A stretch of DNA of 64,000 nucleotides from a virus (IMGVR_UViG_3300036886_000043:33231-97230); one strand, 5' to 3'. Counted from the first letter of the stretch, positions 55,401-61,120 are shown. Notes: a model not told the origin generated them from the sequence alone. Translations and numbers: made by a program.

Positions 55401-55652
55401 ACGAACGGCACGCAGACGGTAGGAACCTTCAATGGCGCGGGAACCGGCGGGACGGGAACGATTACGGTATCTGGCAATATCCCAAGCGGCGCGATTACAT
55501 TCACGAATCCAGGGTATGGCTACACTAGCATCCCAACCACGGCGCAAGTGGCAACGTGTACGGGCCTCACGACATTCACCAACACAGGAGCCTTGGGTGG
55601 AGCGGGACAGACGGCGCTGAGGCTGATTTCATTCACAGCGAAGCAGCAGTAG
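49491..55652 (+). CDS. Giant tailspike/fibre protein with signal peptide, 2053 aa
   Basis: N-terminal Sec-like signal (KKILAVVSLAIAASATYGQ). Residues about 22-115 form a fibronectin type III domain (SNVYVSASTSTTATIVWTTS, SKSQIRYG-like, LLNAAQPYYFAVVSVDGGG). Around residue 315 CGGVVNGTTDDTAAWTACIAIA is the pectate-lyase-type beta-helix start found in tailspikes, followed by about 900 residues of Gly/Asn/Ser-rich beta repeats. The C-terminal 450 residues are Ser/Thr/Gly-rich with typical fibre tip strands. Likely binds or degrades a surface polysaccharide. Confidence 0.65.
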   Translation: MKKILAVVSLAIAASATYGQTISNVYVSASTSTTATIVWTTSTPAKSQIRYGLDNTLPFSNNTNYALVTSHSMTLTLLNAAQPYYFAVVSVDGGGHSTQSSTYEFALCGQGIVPATGTVNLFYGFGTATLTWVPPAGASGSPTICGQPVQTTMTATLSQMGSFSTSVADAYKVTPGPGTWTVAVADIGDIAPISITEPLSVANQDVSVPLQAAAAGAGLTWFYGNMITHATYPSIAPLFGLPTNNPTFTGTITGPQYVLGTSPFVSSTDGTGSQVVTKTPSGACAIASGCTGATTPSAALANLFAGPVISIHNSQCGGVVNGTTDDTAAWTACIAIASAQNGTVTTDGLSLLKSTPTIPSAGNFRIQGTTPGAGMYFSNPAGFPNTTVSPWLYGSVINAGLFFPTGTSNVEIDHMNLTCDPSTSTGCRQVVFLLDDNNINLHDNHYSGGWGGTGSNIDLQGGHDLTFKDSTGTGYYTAAVLTNDSSGLVGAPLRVHVQNFTASGGNPASTNDPTPFIFFDTQFSDLTDSTIDQGNVPVQPGTGGSYGAGFYTVSNTSLRILSLTGKGPTMAATVPGSAPVSVSSASGNGTTLTLNLGTPIFAGVPSPAASPVGGISGITCGSGSLPSGAYYTITGTSQVTIPASCASPTLSSAVFWMYGYLPDIGQSFYVNLLGVLNGTGAPISSLSYTYPYITSTISTGHFSPLNAGIFSCSLAGITVPTVPTVTANIVAGAITSYTVNTGGANATIDYTIVVTDPTGTGATVGAQTFNSSGALTALGTGLITGTGYTNPTVTLTGGDGLSGAYGCQIASVAPDTFTVQAQLGLHATIPAGAVSSAVMQTTLSGPVMATVTGYGAFSFDLEGGDSAGVNLSNAITAISGTTTITVTVGAGLLPPVGTQFRDLITGVTGGSLLNGGWVVTVTSPTTFTFTNAGSTAVGASVSGAYSVAEAYIYSAFDVSKGNTYKNTGGSGLYLQGCDYCSSKNDQFFNIDQQEQDTTLPAGGVAINNGIGAQIVGDSVVGSGQNCYEAESVYGLVFSGNYCENPKEAGIKLSVVFGYTIGDYKQRGTSRYGFYATGPVSGTTGLMDIEGSSAIAINPAGSGSTLLKFGGPTRVANGSGYCLMDDTTGSSYANLDCNGLPILLSGVNQAFDSLHIENIARGFAIALQGATSPHFNNLTAANIWSLFYTQGNTTDLEVNVANLSGILGGTYQDQGPGYVIGTTTNNSYVISSMPSASTLTVGDIVSDSVSFSGSGYIPAGTTVMSINSGSGCSSNCVVMSQKATGAASGETIAVFGSILTGLKWYNVTTSGTAGQGFVSYSTQGIDMQGGSFTGFAGASNGSVDFSGVSGVLAGNSVQGVTIVGGYIGLGVAQQVSNLTAFNNTISGAILTGISDQTSNLGNSYLGNILKGNPTPTTITNVNAVVGGNVAGEGTGTPTSAGIPCNAASVTNLYYQASSGSGRQSWMCDPVTVAWVQVPAPSAATSGTVTSVDGSASEGVETAVAGAVAAITTSGIVRGAFPYLVETGGVTLTEAMRGHFIVTSDSGNDVYVLPTPSGTSLQNGWYIEVKNTGTGTVTLTPAGSTTIDGQTTVVLPAKTSIKFQSDGTNYHSMMISPGSSNAQNLVYASPAAATGPPSMRALVGTDIPAINLAASGPGGVTGTLPTGNGGTGEAGTITGVAFHNGASADTAATTAQLQTAIGSGVYAPITNAPSALISVAPTSDILCASGNNSWPNSKNVSIAPLAVSNIIYSAPTFTFTVASGLKTDGYIVGQTVQITSTTGGTGNFNVSDYAITAVTSQTSFTATSATATGTAYGSGGTLSMVCNNSSDDLTVAPFASTLPLPIMSTYTRFAVEADFSVFTAATAPNVQVPRLYYNNNVLVIGSAALTLPASSVANLGGSYYTFTSQSSGLVDGVFKSQTLSTTPEYSNSYGVQYISTAARYNLALEDFFSASGLGGTLALTYSTGGLTCTNGTQTVGTFNGAGTGGTGTITVSGNIPSGAITFTNPGYGYTSIPTTAQVATCTGLTTFTNTGALGGAGQTALRLISFTAKQQ

Positions 55653-55725
55653 GCAGGACCGGCCTTACGCAGTAATGGCTCCGTGGAATCGGGACGGCTG
55701 GACGAAGGGAACGAGGTAAGATGAA

Positions 55726-56166
55726 ATGGACAGACAAGACGCGGATGACCTTCGAGAACTTCGGAAGGATGTCGGAGAAATGGAACATCAAGTTGCCGAA
55801 TTAAAACCGCAAGTAGCTGTCGCGCTGGCGGGCGTCTCGAACTTCCGCGACTTCCAGGAGGAGGAGAGGGGGAACTGGTCTGAACTCAAGGCGGAACGCA
55901 AGGTTGTAGCGGATCGCCTATGGACGCGGATGCAGAAGATTGCCTTAGCCGCAATCATAGTTCCCATTGCCGTCACACTCTTAGTTTGGGGGATACGCAG
56001 CGCCTATTATTTCATCAAAGATGTGAGCCAAGCCATTCAACAAATACGTGAGCTTCACAAGGGCAATCTCGACAAGAAAAACGTGATACCGCCAACCACC
56101 GGAGAAGTCTATACTGTACGTATGAACCCGCCGCAGGACGCGGCTCTCAAACCGCACTACCAGTAA
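55726..56166 (+). CDS. Membrane-anchored coiled-coil protein, 146 aa
   Basis: ATG 55726 after ACGAGG. N-terminal charged coiled coil (DDLRELRKDVGEMEHQVAEL), then one membrane helix (KIALAAIIVPIAVTLLVWGI) and a C-terminal part with QAIQQIRELHKGNLDKKN. Layout fits a lysis accessory or spanin-like inner-membrane protein, but it could equally anchor something else. Confidence 0.5.
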   Translation: MDRQDADDLRELRKDVGEMEHQVAELKPQVAVALAGVSNFRDFQEEERGNWSELKAERKVVADRLWTRMQKIALAAIIVPIAVTLLVWGIRSAYYFIKDVSQAIQQIRELHKGNLDKKNVIPPTTGEVYTVRMNPPQDAALKPHYQ

Positions 56167-56175
56167 AGGAGAATC

Positions 56176-56352
56176 ATGGGAACCACATGGCCAGACCCTC
56201 CACCGCCCGATCCGCCAGGAAAGAAGCCAACACCCCCGCAGCAGCCGTGCGCCGTCATCACCGACCCGCCGCCGGAAGCTACCGCAGACGATTTGGACGC
56301 CGTGGCTAGGGAGCGACAGGCCGCGCAGGACACCGCCGAAAATACCGCTTGA
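56176..56352 (+). CDS. Pro-rich small protein, 58 aa
   Basis: GGAGAATC precedes the ATG. The first half is Pro-rich (PDPPPPDPPGKKPTPPQQP), the second acidic and helical. Possibly a periplasmic linker or disordered accessory. Its stop codon overlaps the -35 box of the next gene's promoter. Confidence 0.45.
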   Translation: MGTTWPDPPPPDPPGKKPTPPQQPCAVITDPPPEATADDLDAVARERQAAQDTAENTA

Positions 56353-56377
56353 CAGGCTCAGCGTGTGATGGGACAAT
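56349..56377 (+). promoter_or_regulatory. Consensus promoter with leaderless start
   Basis: TTGACA (56349-56354), 17-bp spacer, GACAAT (56372-56377), GTCCAC, then ATG 56384. The clearest case of a promoter placing the transcription start at the start codon. Confidence 0.75.
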
Positions 56378-56383
56378 GTCCAC

Positions 56384-56578
56384 ATGAGCAAACCGCGCGT
56401 AATCGAGATTCGCCCCTTCCGCAACCTGCCGTCCGGAGAACTCAAAAGGATTTTGGTCGCGGCGGCTGAGTGCGGAGTACGCCCTAGTGAATTCTGTCGC
56501 AGCGCGGTCTCGGACTGGTGCAGGAAACACGAAGCAGAGCAGAACGCGGCCAAACGCCTCACAACGAAGGAGCCGTAA
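56384..56578 (+). CDS. Small regulator, ribbon-helix-helix-like, 64 aa
   Basis: RVIEIRPFRNLPSGELKRILVAAAECGVRPSEFCRSAVSDWC has a basic strand, a helix, a short G-V-x-PSEF turn and a second helix, the layout of ribbon-helix-helix and mobilisation-type small proteins. Transcribed from a strong promoter and predicted leaderless. Target unknown. Confidence 0.5.
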   Translation: MSKPRVIEIRPFRNLPSGELKRILVAAAECGVRPSEFCRSAVSDWCRKHEAEQNAAKRLTTKEP

Positions 56579-56580
56579 CC

Positions 56581-56796
56581 GTGACTCAAACAGGGCATGA
56601 ACAGCAGAGACTGCGCATCGCAGCGGCGCGGCGGTTTTTACACTGCTCCATAGCGGAGTCTGGTGGACGTAGGGACTCAGCCTTGAACGCGGCAGCACGC
56701 GAGAACAATGCTATCGCACTCTTCGAGATACGCTTGCAAGACATGGACAAGCTGGAAGCGGAACTCAGGGCTGCGAAAATCAAGAAGGAGAAGTAA
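56581..56796 (+). CDS. Small helical hypothetical protein, 71 aa
   Basis: GTG 56581 with GGAG 9 bases upstream, 3 bases after the previous stop. Charged helices (RRDSALNAAARENNAIALFE, DMDKLEAELRAAKIKKEK). No family recognised. Confidence 0.45.
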   Translation: MTQTGHEQQRLRIAAARRFLHCSIAESGGRRDSALNAAARENNAIALFEIRLQDMDKLEAELRAAKIKKEK

Positions 56797-56799
56797 CCC

Positions 56800-57189
56800 A
56801 TGCAATTCATCCAACACGTAAACCTGTACTGGTTGGTGTTTGAACTGCTTGCGGGATTGGCGGTAATCGCGCTGGTGTGGCGATACTTCGACGTAATCCT
56901 GGCATGGCTCAAGAGCAAGAACTGGACCACGCATACCGTCGGTGCCGCGTGTATATCGGCAGCCATCTATATTTCTGCCAGCCAGCAAGCGCAGCAGTTC
57001 CTTTTAGACTTGCTCAAAGCGCATCCTGCTTTGGCTGCGGACGCAATTCTCTTGGCGACGTTGATTGCCAAGGCCAGTCGCTCCAGTTCACCTGCTGGCA
57101 CGATGGCAGCGGCAAGGGCTATACGGGCCGATGGCGACCAGCCGACAACCAAACAGGTAGACGAGGCAGACACGGCCATCACCAAGTAG
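56800..57189 (+). CDS. Membrane protein, holin candidate, 129 aa
   Basis: Hydrophobic segments at about residues 9-33 (YWLVFELLAGLAVIALVWRYF), 45-62 (HTVGAACISAAIYISA) and 75-92 (ALAADAILLATLIAKA), then a soluble charged tail. Two to three helices and about 130 residues fit a holin. The peptidoglycan-active gene lies 3 kb downstream. Homology cannot be shown from sequence alone. Confidence 0.5.
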   Translation: MQFIQHVNLYWLVFELLAGLAVIALVWRYFDVILAWLKSKNWTTHTVGAACISAAIYISASQQAQQFLLDLLKAHPALAADAILLATLIAKASRSSSPAGTMAAARAIRADGDQPTTKQVDEADTAITK

Positions 57190-57203
57190 CGCATCCAGCA
57201 GCG
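57187..57203 (+). repeat. 17-bp direct repeat, copy 1
   Basis: TAGCGCATCCAGCAGCG, starting with the stop codon of the holin candidate; identical copy at 57350-57366. Confidence 0.85.
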
Positions 57204-57214
57204 AGAGGACGGCT

Positions 57215-57352
57215 ATGCCTTTTATCAAAGACCCCGAAATGCCGAAAATCCGACCTTGGTGGCTAAACTTTCTAGTCTATTGGCGGCTCATCTTCATGGG
57301 CGGAAAATGGGTAGACCCGCGAGACGGTCAAGAATGGATGATTTGGTATTAG
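57215..57352 (+). CDS. Small aromatic protein, 45 aa
   Basis: GAGAGGA precedes ATG 57215. Trp-rich (IRPWWLNFLVYWRLIFMGGKW) and short enough to be one membrane-associated helix. No family recognised. Flanked by the two copies of a 17-bp repeat. Confidence 0.45.
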   Translation: MPFIKDPEMPKIRPWWLNFLVYWRLIFMGGKWVDPRDGQEWMIWY

Positions 57353-57366
57353 CGCATCCAGCAGCG
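57350..57366 (+). repeat. 17-bp direct repeat, copy 2
   Basis: TAGCGCATCCAGCAGCG, again starting with a stop codon, identical to 57187-57203. Confidence 0.85.
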
Positions 57367-57381
57367 GCAGAGGAGATGAAG

Positions 57382-57558
57382 ATGCTTAATCCCGTTTATT
57401 GTAGGCAGTTGGAAGATCACAGCGGTTTCGGCATATTCCAGGGAATCGTCAAGTGGAGTAAGCACTTGTCCGCAGAAGTTCTTGATGAGAAATGGGAAGT
57501 ATGCCTGGGCTTAGGAAGCACAAGAAAGGCCGCTTGGAAAGATTATCGCAACCAGTAA
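57382..57558 (+). CDS. Hypothetical protein, 58 aa
   Basis: GAGGAG lies 6 bases before ATG 57382; ATG 57376 is an alternative. HSGFGIFQGIVKWSKHLSAE with EVCLGLGSTRKAAWKDYRNQ, small alpha/beta protein of unknown role. Confidence 0.45.
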   Translation: MLNPVYCRQLEDHSGFGIFQGIVKWSKHLSAEVLDEKWEVCLGLGSTRKAAWKDYRNQ

Positions 57559-57598
57559 CCGCACCATCAACCCGCAGGACACGCCATAGGAGGCGCAC

Positions 57599-57961
57599 AT
57601 GAAACGAATCGCAATCGCCGCAGTTCTGGCGCTGGTCGCAGTTGGGATGGTAGGATGCGCGAATTGGGAGCGTACCACTTTCCAAACGCTATCGACCAGC
57701 CAAGCCGTTATCAACCAAGCGCAGGCCGACTACACGACCGGGACTGCCATTCCACGCAGCACCGCCGCCTACAATGCCATCAACACAGCCAAGACCGCAC
57801 AGAACACCGCTGTGAACCTGATGGTCACTTACGAGGAAATCAAGGCCGCTGGCGGGACTACTGCCAGTCTGACCGCCGCGCAGAATGACGTGACAATCGC
57901 GCTGACAAATCTTCCAACCATCATCGCCAACGTGAAGGCGCTCTATTCGGGGGTGAAATAA
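57599..57961 (+). CDS. Lipoprotein, 120 aa
   Basis: Signal with lipobox: IAIAAVLALVAVGMVG-C, Cys at about residue 20. The mature part is helical and Ala/Thr-rich (NTAVNLMVTYEEIKAAGG). AGGAGG precedes ATG 57599. An outer-membrane lipoprotein of this size near the lysis genes could serve as an outer spanin, though the length is on the high side. Confidence 0.6.
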   Translation: MKRIAIAAVLALVAVGMVGCANWERTTFQTLSTSQAVINQAQADYTTGTAIPRSTAAYNAINTAKTAQNTAVNLMVTYEEIKAAGGTTASLTAAQNDVTIALTNLPTIIANVKALYSGVK

Positions 57962-58206
57962 TGGTAACCGTCGGACAAGTTCTCACTGTTGTACAGCAAG
58001 TTCAAGCAGCCGCCAACATAATTCTGGCCGAAGCCGAAACGCTTGACCCAGGGCTGGCCCTTCCTGTCGGAATCGAGCAAGCTGTTGAGGCGATGGCAGT
58101 AACGGCGCTGACCGCGTGGACAACCTCAGCCGGTACTCCTGTCACTGTGGCATCGGTGCAGGCACTACTGGCAAACCCTGCGCCCTTGCCGCTGCCCACG
58201 AGCTAA
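57961..58206 (+). CDS. Ala-rich small protein, 81 aa
   Basis: TAATG overlap with the lipoprotein. Ala/Val/Leu-rich helices (GQVLTVVQQVQAAANIILAE, VGIEQAVEAMAVTALTAW) without charged residues; possibly a virion or membrane-associated helical protein. No family recognised. Confidence 0.45.
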   Translation: MVTVGQVLTVVQQVQAAANIILAEAETLDPGLALPVGIEQAVEAMAVTALTAWTTSAGTPVTVASVQALLANPAPLPLPTS

Positions 58207-58208
58207 CC

Positions 58209-58457
58209 ATGCCCACTCAACTGACAATCATCGACGCTGATCTCGCCGCGCTTATACAGGCGGCGAAGGCCACTCTAGCGAAGATTGACGCGCTGGCGGA
58301 TTCCCTTTCTTCCTCCGTTATATCGATTCGGCAGGATGTACAGGATGTAGCGAATACTATCACTGCGGCTATCCCAGCGATTCAGGCCGATGTGAAGCAA
58401 GCGGCCGACGCAGTGACGGCGTTCCACATCAAGGGGCCGCTTGGGATAAGCAGCTAA
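58209..58457 (+). CDS. Helical hypothetical protein, 82 aa
   Basis: Continuous heptad-like helix (ALIQAAKATLAKIDALADSL to IPAIQADVKQAADAVTAF), a likely coiled coil. Two bases after the previous stop. Similar in style to the gene before it. Confidence 0.45.
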   Translation: MPTQLTIIDADLAALIQAAKATLAKIDALADSLSSSVISIRQDVQDVANTITAAIPAIQADVKQAADAVTAFHIKGPLGISS

Positions 58458-58464
58458 CCAGTTT

Positions 58465-58540
58465 GCGCGGGCCTCGTGGTAGGTAATACGCGGTGCAGGC
58501 TCGAAGGCGTGCATAGTTCTGAGCACAGGACGGCCCGCGC
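58465..58540 (+). ncRNA. Stem-closed RNA element, copy 2
   Basis: GCGCGGGCC (58465-58473) pairs perfectly with GGCCCGCGC (58532-58540), enclosing about 58 bases with CGAAGGCGTGCATAG. The same closing stem and a CGAACGCATAG motif occur at 40511-40595. Not a tRNA: no anticodon arm and no CCA. Lies in a 257-base gap without a convincing gene. Confidence 0.45.
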
Positions 58541-58714
58541 GAAGCCTGTCGTTTGAACTACAAATCATGTGCGCGGCGGTGTCCAAGACCACGGTAGCAT
58601 GAGCAGGCGCAGGAGACAGGCGCAATTCATCTCGTCCACCACAGCAGCTAAATGCGTGGAAGGAGTCACGGGGCCGTTCACCAGAGCGGCTTCAGTTCAT
58701 TCAGGAGGACAAAC
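58541..58714 (+). other. Rest of the gap before 58715
   Basis: No supported gene. Ends with ATTCAGGAGGACAA, a ribosome-binding segment repeated at about 58970. Confidence 0.4.
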
Positions 58715-58993
58715 ATGGTTAAACCTGTTTGGTATAAGCCTGCCCATGCACGATTGTTTCATGCTTTCCGTGACGGGGTAAGTCTTTGCAGATCATGGAA
58801 GATTACACGGCCTTTGCAGCCAATGAAGGCGGGGGCTAAGGCTAATAGCCAATGCGGAAAGTGCTTTTTGGAATACGCTAAGAGCCTTACCTGTCTATGC
58901 AAAGACGGGAAGCCTGCAAATCCAAGGTGCCGTCTTCATGGCAGGAACCCGCTTGTGCCTATACCTGCTATTCAGGAGGACAACCAGCAATGA
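58715..58993 (+). CDS. Cys-rich hypothetical protein, 92 aa
   Basis: AGGAGG precedes ATG 58715. HARLFHAFRDGVSLCRSWKI followed by CGKCFLEYAKSLTCLCKDGK and CRLHGR gives a Cys/His pattern (CxxC, CxC) compatible with zinc binding. Overlaps the next start (ATGA). No family recognised. Confidence 0.5.
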   Translation: MVKPVWYKPAHARLFHAFRDGVSLCRSWKITRPLQPMKAGAKANSQCGKCFLEYAKSLTCLCKDGKPANPRCRLHGRNPLVPIPAIQEDNQQ

Positions 58994-59208
58994 CCCTTAT
59001 AGGCTCTGATTTTGTCGCCGTGTTCCAAAAGAAGAGAACGCGCTGCTCTGAATGTCAAAGCGTGATTGAAACTGGAGAAGCGGCTTTTGAGTCCATCCGT
59101 GACGGCAAATGCAAGAAGCGTGTCTGCTCCGAGCGTTGCCGCCTTGCTTTCGATGATGCGTTCTGGCAGGCAGCGGCACAGAGAAACCACCCGCAGGAGG
59201 CCCAATGA
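58990..59208 (+). CDS. Zinc-finger protein, 72 aa
   Basis: KRTRCSECQSVIETGEAAFE and RVCSERCRLAFD supply two C-x2-3-C pairs, a small treble-clef-like zinc site. A repeated AGGAGGACAA segment precedes the ATG. Function unknown. Confidence 0.55.
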   Translation: MTLIGSDFVAVFQKKRTRCSECQSVIETGEAAFESIRDGKCKKRVCSERCRLAFDDAFWQAAAQRNHPQEAQ

Positions 59209-59252
59209 ATAGCATCCCCTACACGGCTCCCCACGCAGGTCTGCTCCAATGA
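59205..59252 (+). CDS. Mini-ORF, 15 codons
   Basis: ATGA overlaps at both ends, with AGGAGG upstream, so it may be translated as a coupling link to the methylase. The SIPY...HAGLL pattern recurs in the mini-ORF at 59635. Confidence 0.3.
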   Translation: MNSIPYTAPHAGLLQ

Positions 59253-59635
59253 ATATGGCCGTCCATTTCAGTTCCGCGAGTGAGCATTGGGGCACACCAA
59301 AGGCTGTCTATGCTGCATTGGACGCCGAGTTTCACTTTGATTATGACCCGTGTCCTCTACGTTCTGAGGTTGATGGCCTAGAGGCAAATTGGGGAGGGCA
59401 TAGAGTTTATTGCAATCCGCCTTATGGTCCTGCGATTCGGAAGTTTCTTGACAAGGCGTTAGAGGCTTCGGTCGCCGTGTTTCTCATCCCGGCTAGGACC
59501 GATACGCGCTGGTTCCATGAGATTGTTCTGCCGTTTGCAAACGAGATCCGATTCATCAAAGGAAGACTCAAGTTCGGAGACGCGAAGAACTCAGCGCCAT
59601 TTCCGAGCATGATCGTGGTCTTCAAGGAGAAATAA
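59249..59635 (+). CDS. Phage DNA N6-adenine methyltransferase (Dam-like)
   Basis: Starts with VHFSSASEHWGTPKAVYAAL, then FDYDPCPLRSE, then YCNPPYG, the catalytic (D/N)PPY motif, and FLIPARTDTRWFHEIV with EIRFIKGRLKFGD. This is the order in the small phage DNA N6-methylase family (Dam, PF05869-like). 128 aa is slightly short but complete. It probably methylates phage DNA against host restriction. ATGA start overlap. Confidence 0.85.
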   Translation: MNMAVHFSSASEHWGTPKAVYAALDAEFHFDYDPCPLRSEVDGLEANWGGHRVYCNPPYGPAIRKFLDKALEASVAVFLIPARTDTRWFHEIVLPFANEIRFIKGRLKFGDAKNSAPFPSMIVVFKEK

Positions 59636-59730
59636 TGGTTTCAGCCTACTCAATCCCGTATGCGGTGGTTTCCCCTGTACATCCTGGCCTGCTCTACTCG
59701 AGTGGGCGACGTGGGCCTTATACGCCATAG
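59635..59730 (+). CDS. Mini-ORF, 31 codons
   Basis: TAATG overlap with the methylase stop. SIPYAVVSPVHPGLLYS echoes SIPYTAPHAGLLQ of the mini-ORF at 59205. Translation is plausible but unproven. Confidence 0.3.
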   Translation: MVSAYSIPYAVVSPVHPGLLYSSGRRGPYTP

Positions 59731-59753
59731 TCGGGCTTGCGGCCCTATTCCTC

Positions 59754-59990
59754 ATGCCAAGCCAGCTACGGGAGTCTGTGGCGCGGCTGTGGGCACCGCT
59801 GAGCGCGTTCCTAGCCTGTCTGTGCTGGCCGCTGGCCGTGGCAGGCTGTTGGGCATGGGTACGGCTCTCCGGGGCCGTCCTGGGGCAGATATGGAGCGTT
59901 CTGTGGCCTGTTGAGGACGAATATACAGGGCCACAGGACCAGGAGAGCCGGAAATGGGGCGAGTGGCTGCGGTGGCAGCCGAGGACGTGA
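59754..59990 (+). CDS. Membrane protein, 78 aa (start uncertain)
   Basis: LSAFLACLCWPLAVAGCWAW, then VRLSGAVLGQIWSVLWP, are hydrophobic Trp-rich helices; the C-terminus is charged. The frame stays open upstream to at least 59650 and encodes another hydrophobic run (ALYAIVGLAALFL) but has no ATG there, so the true start may be earlier or a frameshift may be involved. No ribosome-binding site is seen at 59754. Confidence 0.4.
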   Translation: MPSQLRESVARLWAPLSAFLACLCWPLAVAGCWAWVRLSGAVLGQIWSVLWPVEDEYTGPQDQESRKWGEWLRWQPRT

Positions 59991-60200
59991 AAGGGTAGAA
60001 TTGAGTTTGCGCGGCGGTCTACAGGATGCCGGGACGGGAGTCAAGCGCCCGGAATACTGCAAGACCTAAGCTGCGAATGAGCAGCCCACGTAAAGCGTCT
60101 TGGTCCGCAGTAGGCCAAGTGGACGCCGGGGACGTGGGCTTGCTAGTCAATCTGGCAGGCCCACGCAATTCACTTTAGACCGGCCCACACACACGGAGGC
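59991..60200 (+). other. Non-coding, structured gap
   Basis: No gene supported. Hairpins are visible: CTTGG...CCAAG inside GCGT...ACGC (around 60097-60128), and CGTGGGC/GCCCACG around 60133-60167. The segment starts AGTTTGCGCGG, as does the gap at 58461. May be transcribed as the leader of the peptidoglycan-enzyme gene. Confidence 0.4.
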
Positions 60201-60204
60201 ATGA

Positions 60205-60576
60205 ATGGCTTGGACATATCAGCAATCGACAGGCGATTTGACAGACCCGCAAGGGGTCGTTATCGGGCAAGGCTATGCGGGCCATGGGGCAGGCGTGGAC
60301 AATCCCGCCGATGAGCGGATTCACGATGTAGGACCGCTCCCAACCGGAAATTATACTATAGGGCCGTTCTACAATGACCCTGGCGGCAAGGGGCCGATTG
60401 TCGCACACTTGATTTCAGGCCCATCAAATGAGATGTTCGGACGTTCCGGCTTTATGATTCACGGCGACACTACTATCTGCAATCACACGGCCTCTGAGGG
60501 TTGCATTGTGCTGGCCCATGCGCTCCGCCAAGCGATTGCGTCAAGCGACGATAGTGCCCTGATTGTCGTCCCATAA
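60205..60576 (+). CDS. Peptidoglycan-active enzyme, Tlde1/DUF2778-like (endolysin candidate)
   Basis: GGAGG lies 5 bases before ATG 60205. WTYQQSTGDLTDPQGVVIGQ, GYAGHGAGVDNPADERIHDVGPLPTGNYTIG, FMIHGDT and ASEGCIVLAHALRQAI match the DUF2778/Tlde1-type L,D-transpeptidase-like fold, with the His of MIHGD and Cys of SEGCIVL as the catalytic pair. 123 aa is a compact single domain. Most likely the phage lysis enzyme acting on the cell wall, together with the holin candidate at 56800. Confidence 0.75.
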   Translation: MAWTYQQSTGDLTDPQGVVIGQGYAGHGAGVDNPADERIHDVGPLPTGNYTIGPFYNDPGGKGPIVAHLISGPSNEMFGRSGFMIHGDTTICNHTASEGCIVLAHALRQAIASSDDSALIVVP

Positions 60577-60829
60577 TTCCACACTAGGAAACCGGGCCAT
60601 CGTCGCCGCGCACCCGGAGAAGCAAGAATATCTCGCGGGCTGGATTGCCCGCGCCCGGAAGTAAATCCCGCAACGATTACGAAGTCCAGATCCCCGGTCA
60701 CATCGGCCGGGGTTTCGTGCGTTTGAGGATCTCGGGCGCCGGCTACTCCCCTATTTTGCGTAAAAGGTGTAAACTGCCTACATCGCCAATAAATCTGATT
60801 CGTCAGATTAAGGCGTATTGGAGGGAAGC
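60577..60829 (+). other. Gap with hairpins and decayed coding
   Basis: No gene is firmly supported. A short frame (TTG near 60561 to TAA at 60662) ends in a protein-like HPEKQEYLAGWIARARK, suggesting a remnant or mini-gene. A TGTAAACTGC box like that at 34900 occurs near 60768. A perfect hairpin AATCTGA-TTCG-TCAGATT lies at 60792-60809 without a T run. Confidence 0.4.
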
Positions 60830-61081
60830 GTGACGCCAAAAGAGAAAGCATAAGCCATCGACGCTGTTACAAAGGGCGATGCGACAGCCGTGGAAACCTT
60901 GGAAAAGTTGTCTCGGTCCAGTTCCACGCTCAAGAGGGCTGCGGCATGGACGCTGGCTATCGGTGCATCACCTATGCCGGGAACATCGAAAGAAGATGGT
61001 GAGCGTGTCCGTGAGCAGATGGCGCAGTTGGTAGTGGACTGTTACAGCGCGGGATTCATTGCCGCACTTGAAATCAAGTAA
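60830..61081 (+). pseudogene. Small gene with in-frame TAA at codon 8
   Basis: GTG 60830 has GGAGGG upstream and begins TPKEKA, but a TAA at 60851-60853 interrupts the frame. The frame then continues open as AIDAVTKGDATAVETLEKLS to the TAA at 61079-61081. A downstream GTG at 60890 could restart a 63-residue product. Either a nonsense mutation, a sequencing error or stop-codon readthrough. Confidence 0.5.
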
Positions 61082-61120
61082 CCCGCGCTGGCTGTGCTGG
61101 CGCCGTGAAAGGACAGGATA

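Noticed and set aside
58465-58540. tRNA-like gene
   Set aside because: The ends pair well and the length is right, but there is no anticodon arm with a 7-base loop, no T arm and no CCA end.
59660-59914. Third-frame ORF beginning RWFPLYILACSTRVG
   Set aside because: Arg/Gly/Ala-rich composition typical of an out-of-frame reading; the overlapping 59754 frame gives coherent membrane helices.
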